From Fulvivirga ulvae (lineage in GTDB: Bacteria > Bacteroidota > Bacteroidia > Cytophagales > Cyclobacteriaceae), in NCBI RefSeq assembly GCF_021389975.1, contig NZ_CP089981.1:2567501-2631500 (forward strand): a DNA stretch of 64,000 bases, written 5' to 3'. The notes under the pieces were generated by a model, which was not told the origin of the DNA, did not search any database, and was given only the letters and a program-made list of their open reading frames with translations. This document shows positions 60,781-64,000 of this stretch, piece by piece. Each line of letters opens with the position of its first letter. The first letter of the stretch is position 1. The position numbers were made by a program, and so were the translations under genes.

Positions 60781-61712
60781 TTAACTTGCTTTCTCAAAAA
60801 ATAACTCCTGAAATAGTATAATAGTCCAACGGTAATAATAGTGAATATTAAAGCAGCAGACAAAGGTACTGACTCAGTATTTTCTATATCAAAGCTTATA
60901 AACCCCTGCTGATGAAGGTAAAGTACCACTACGGTAAAGCCGTTGTTGATAAAATGAGCCGTGACAGGTACCCATAAATTTCCTGACCAATAATACAAAT
61001 AGCCGAACAGTGCACCTAATAGCAACCTGGGGACGAAACCAAAGAACTGCATATGAATGGCACTAAAAAGTATTGCCGATACCCAAATGGCAACATGGAT
61101 GTTTCGCGTAGCTGTATGTAGTTCGTTCTGAATAAATCCTCTAAACAGCAGCTCTTCGCCCAAAGGAGCGAGTATTGCAATAACGAAGAAAGCAATAGCG
61201 AGATCGAGCGGCCCGTCAAATTTTGTAATAAACAGGGTGATCTTAGCCAGTGCATCTTCCTTTTCCCGTGCCCATTCCTCAAACCCCTTCATAAATTCAG
61301 GGAAATGAATATTGGCATTCCACTCAATAAATAATGAGTTTACTATCATAAAAGCCATCACAATTCCAAACGTCATCCCAATAGGTACCCAACCCACAGG
61401 CTTACTGAAAAATATACTCAAGTCCTTTTTTTCTCGGATTTTTAAATATATAAATGGTGTGATGATCATTCCCAATAACGTGCCGAATCCCTGACTAATG
61501 AACAATGGAATCCTTAACGCAGGGTCTCCGGTAGGGTCTGCGAGTGCTTCTGCCATCTCCATAAGAGAGCCCGGGTAAAAGGGGATAGATAAAAACATTC
61601 CTAATTGAGACCCAATAATAGCCCCGAGCAATGCCAGACCAAATATAAAAATTGCAGAAGCTGCGGAACTTCTGCCTTCTGACAGATGTATATTATTGTC
61701 GAATTTATCCAT
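60777..61712 (-). CDS. CPBP-family intramembrane metalloprotease
   Basis: 311 residues from the ATG at 61712, with about eight membrane segments. The catalytic EExxxR motif is seen in APLGEELLFRGFIQNEL. The second histidine motif is in ILFSAIHMQFFGF, and HFINNGFTVVVL gives the third. These are the hallmarks of CAAX-protease/bacteriocin-processing (Abi) proteins. In bacteria such proteins act in peptide maturation or unknown processes. It heads the run with DUF2007 and cdsA. Confidence 0.85.
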   Translation of the reverse strand: MDKFDNNIHLSEGRSSAASAIFIFGLALLGAIIGSQLGMFLSIPFYPGSLMEMAEALADPTGDPALRIPLFISQGFGTLLGMIITPFIYLKIREKKDLSIFFSKPVGWVPIGMTFGIVMAFMIVNSLFIEWNANIHFPEFMKGFEEWAREKEDALAKITLFITKFDGPLDLAIAFFVIAILAPLGEELLFRGFIQNELHTATRNIHVAIWVSAILFSAIHMQFFGFVPRLLLGALFGYLYYWSGNLWVPVTAHFINNGFTVVVLYLHQQGFISFDIENTESVPLSAALIFTIITVGLLYYFRSYFLRKQVK

Positions 61713-61837
61713 AATAAAGAGTAAATAAGTAACGGCAAGCTCGACCATAACCTTTCAGAGCTTGCTTTGTATTGCTCATTTGACGTAAATTTACAGTTTA
61801 TTTTAAAATCAGTTCGGTAAAGATAAGTATTAGGTCA

Positions 61838-62827
61838 ATGGTTAAGATAGGAAATGTAGAGATAGGTGAATTCCCTTTGTTACTTGCCCCCATGGAAGAC
61901 GTGAGTGATCCACCGTTTAGGGCAGTATGCAAAGAAAATGGTGCAGACCTTATGTTTACGGAGTTTATTTCTTCCGAAGGACTTATCCGAAATGCAGAAA
62001 AGAGCGTTCAGAAGCTTGATATTTACGATTACGAACGCCCTATCGGCATTCAGATCTTCGGGGATAAGATAGAGTCTATGAGAGAGGCGGCAGCCATTGC
62101 CGAGGAAGCACAGCCGGAGATGGTGGATATCAACTATGGCTGTCCTGTAAAAAAAGTGGCATGTAAAGGTGCTGGTGCAGGCATTCTGCTCGACATTCCG
62201 AAAATGCAAAAAATGACCGAAGAGATAGTTAAGCAGGTCTCTCTCCCTGTCACTGTAAAGACAAGGCTGGGCTGGGACGACAGCACAATAAAAATTGTAG
62301 AGGTTGCTAAACGGTTACAGGATGTAGGCATTAAGGCGCTCACCATTCACGGTCGCACCCGTAAACAAATGTATAAGGGAGAGGCTGACTGGACAAAGAT
62401 TGCCGAAGTAAAAAATCACCCCGATATTCATATTCCTATCTTTGGAAACGGTGATATTGATTCTCCTGAAAAAGCTTTGGAATATAAAAATAAGTATGGT
62501 GTTGATGGCATTATGATAGGCCGAGCCGCTATTGGCTATCCATGGATTTTCAATGAGATCAAACATTACCTTAAAACGGGTACTACATTACCCGCACCAG
62601 CTATGGCTGACAGAGTAGCGGTAGCTAAAAAACATCTTAATTTTTCTGTGGAGTGGAAAGGGGAAATTACAGGCATTTTTGAAATGCGAAGGCACTATAC
62701 CAACTATTTTAGAGGTATTCCTAATTTTAAACCATTTAGAACGAGACTGGTGGAGTCAGAGTCACATACAGAACTAATCAGTATTTTAGATGAAATCGGC
62801 GAAACTTTTGTAGAAGCCTACGCGTAA
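61838..62827 (+). CDS. dusB: tRNA-dihydrouridine synthase B-like
   Basis: 329 residues of the TIM-barrel Dus family: LLAPMEDVSDPPFRAVCKENGADLMFTEF, the catalytic cysteine in DINYGCPVKKVACKGAGAGIL, VKTRLGWDDS and LTIHGRTRKQMYKGEADW. It reduces uridine to dihydrouridine in tRNA with FMN. The length and order match DusB. It is divergent from the CPBP gene. Confidence 0.92.
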   Translation: MVKIGNVEIGEFPLLLAPMEDVSDPPFRAVCKENGADLMFTEFISSEGLIRNAEKSVQKLDIYDYERPIGIQIFGDKIESMREAAAIAEEAQPEMVDINYGCPVKKVACKGAGAGILLDIPKMQKMTEEIVKQVSLPVTVKTRLGWDDSTIKIVEVAKRLQDVGIKALTIHGRTRKQMYKGEADWTKIAEVKNHPDIHIPIFGNGDIDSPEKALEYKNKYGVDGIMIGRAAIGYPWIFNEIKHYLKTGTTLPAPAMADRVAVAKKHLNFSVEWKGEITGIFEMRRHYTNYFRGIPNFKPFRTRLVESESHTELISILDEIGETFVEAYA

Positions 62828-62914
62828 TAGCAATTTTTGGGTTTTTATCCATTATCAGCACCCTTACCTTTGTGAAGAAACATCTGGTTCTACTATTGAA
62901 ACCCTCGCAATCTA

Positions 62915-63835
62915 ATGACTGAAGAAAACAACCCTAACCTTCTGGCTTGGGGGCTCCTGTTAGTACTTGCCTTGATCTGGGGCAGCTCATTTATTTTAAT
63001 CAAACGTGGGCTGGATGTCTATTCTGCCGGCGAAGTAGGGGCGATCCGAATTGTTTCCGCATCGTTATTCCTTTCACCTTTTGCCATCAGCAGACTAAAG
63101 AGCCTGCACAAAAGACACTGGTTGTACTTGTTTTCCGTAGGTATGTTTGGAAGCTTTCTGCCCGCTTTTCTATTTGCCAAAGCGCAAACTCACCTTCCCA
63201 GCTCTGTTGCTGGAATTATTAATGCCCTTACACCACTTTTTACTATGATCCTCGGCGCATTGTTTTTTACGCAAAAAATTACCGCCAAAACTGCCATAGG
63301 TCTGATTACCGGTTTTTTGGGAACAGTGGCGCTTATTCTTGCCGGCTCAGGAGGAGATACCTCAGAGTTTAATTTATATGGTCTTTATGTGGTGCTTGCT
63401 ACTATATTTTACGGGGCAAATCTTAACCTGATCAAGTTCAAAATACCAGACCTTACAGCCAGAACCATAACCAGTATATCCTTAATGATAGTTGGGCCTA
63501 TAGCTATATCTTATCTATTCCTGTTTACTGGTTTCATGCAGAAAGTGCAAACCGCAGAAGGAGCCTTGTTCTCTTTGGGTGCGGTCGTTTTGCTGGGAGT
63601 ATTGGGAACTGCCGTTGCACTTATTTTATTTAATCAACTCGTGAAAATCACCTCTCCTATTTTTACCAGCTCGGTGACTTATCTGATTCCGGTCATTGCA
63701 GTTTTATGGGGGCTTTTGGATGGAGAGAGACTCTATGCAGGACATTATCTTGGCCTGGTTTTGATCACCCTTGGGGTGTACCTGGCCAATAGAAATAAAG
63801 CTGCAAAAAAGCCCGATGATCAGGGAGAGTCCTGA
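62915..63835 (+). CDS. EamA/DMT-family transporter
   Basis: 306 residues with ten membrane segments in two EamA repeats: ALIWGSSFILIKRGLDVYSAGEVGAIRI opens the first, IFYGANLNLIKFKIPDLTARTITSISLM opens the second, and the second ends DGERLYAGHYLGLVLITLGVYLANR. Members export amino acids, metabolites or drugs; the substrate cannot be read from the sequence. An 87-base gap separates it from dusB. Confidence 0.88.
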   Translation: MTEENNPNLLAWGLLLVLALIWGSSFILIKRGLDVYSAGEVGAIRIVSASLFLSPFAISRLKSLHKRHWLYLFSVGMFGSFLPAFLFAKAQTHLPSSVAGIINALTPLFTMILGALFFTQKITAKTAIGLITGFLGTVALILAGSGGDTSEFNLYGLYVVLATIFYGANLNLIKFKIPDLTARTITSISLMIVGPIAISYLFLFTGFMQKVQTAEGALFSLGAVVLLGVLGTAVALILFNQLVKITSPIFTSSVTYLIPVIAVLWGLLDGERLYAGHYLGLVLITLGVYLANRNKAAKKPDDQGES

Positions 63836-63860
63836 AAAACCGGAGGATTTTTTTGTGTTT

Positions 63861-63885
63861 TTTATCCCTCGTTTTAAGGGATAAA
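63861..63885 (+). other. Perfect 9-bp hairpin after the EamA gene
   Basis: TTTATCCCT (63861-63869) pairs with AGGGATAAA (63877-63885) over a 7-base loop, 26 bases after the stop codon. A T-rich run precedes rather than follows it, so it is not a textbook terminator but may still end or protect the transcript. The remaining 115 bases of the window hold no recognisable feature. Confidence 0.45.
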
Positions 63886-64000
63886 GTTCCTGTAGTTCTC
63901 TAAATATCTAAGAAAAGCCTTCAGTTTAGAGAAGTAGCTATAATTTTTATAACCATTATAAGTCTGCTTTTTCAGCCAAAATGGGTGATTTATGCTATTA

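Noticed and set aside
63861..63885. Rho-independent terminator after the EamA gene
   Set aside because: The stem is good, but the T-rich run comes before it, not after, on the gene's strand.

Overview
The window reads as a chromosomal segment of a marine or soil Bacteroidota bacterium, most likely of the order Cytophagales. The evidence is AT-rich DNA, TAnnTTTG-type -7 promoter boxes, very little use of Shine-Dalgarno sites, surface proteins with type IX secretion (T9SS) C-terminal sorting domains, a TonB receptor with a carboxypeptidase-like plug extension, and gene families typical of that group. No rRNA, tRNA, CRISPR array, insertion sequence or phage gene was seen.

Layout. (1) 1-7.7 kb: the end of lspA, a nicotinamide riboside uptake and phosphorylation pair (pnuC, nadR-like), a Tat-type lipoprotein amine oxidase, a MORN-type lipoprotein, a TPR/transglutaminase-like protein, rlpA and guaB. 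(2) 7.7-15.1 kb: two paralogous T9SS-sorted surface proteins on either side of lnt, with clear terminators and an 815-bp gene-free stretch rich in inverted repeats. (3) 15.1-18 kb: a three-gene partner-switching module (membrane SpoIIE/RsbU-like phosphatase, STAS antagonist, RsbW-like kinase). (4) 18-23.3 kb: three overlapping parvulin/SurA-type chaperone genes for outer-membrane protein folding, then a MoxR ATPase. (5) 23.3-29.3 kb: a minus-strand run cysC-cysD-cysN-pheS-hbd plus a lipoprotein that looks like a Rieske fold without its ligands. cysQ is divergent.

(6) 29.3-46.8 kb: a 13-gene minus-strand surface polysaccharide cluster. It has nucleotide-sugar genes (rfbA, rfbB, galE, tviB-like dehydrogenase, uronate epimerase), a WecA/TagO-like initiating transferase, a Wzx flippase and a Wzy-like polymerase. 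It also has a polymerase/ligase-glycosyltransferase fusion, two further glycosyltransferase candidates, a sialidase-like lipoprotein and an unusual aldolase/MptE-like fusion. Opposite it is a Wzz-like gene. (7) 46.8-51.4 kb: cytochrome c maturation genes ccmB, C, D, E and F, with a CxxxY-type CcmE, starting inside the wzz stop codon. (8) 51.4-64 kb: a TonB receptor and a degenerate thiamine-pyrophosphokinase-like gene share a divergent promoter region holding a DtxR-like palindrome. After that come prmC, ribD, a free methionine sulfoxide reductase, phospholipid genes (cdsA, psd), gdhA, a CPBP protease, dusB and an EamA transporter.

How it fits together: much of the window builds or maintains the cell envelope (lipoprotein processing, OMP folding, phospholipids, polysaccharide, T9SS surface proteins). 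PAPS-forming genes lie beside the polysaccharide cluster, which suggests, without proving, a sulfated glycan. The least conventional parts are the two multidomain fusions and the coupled sialidase-like gene in the polysaccharide cluster, the ligand-less Rieske-like lipoprotein, the divergent metal-type operator, and the fact that all seven convergent gene junctions overlap or nearly touch.
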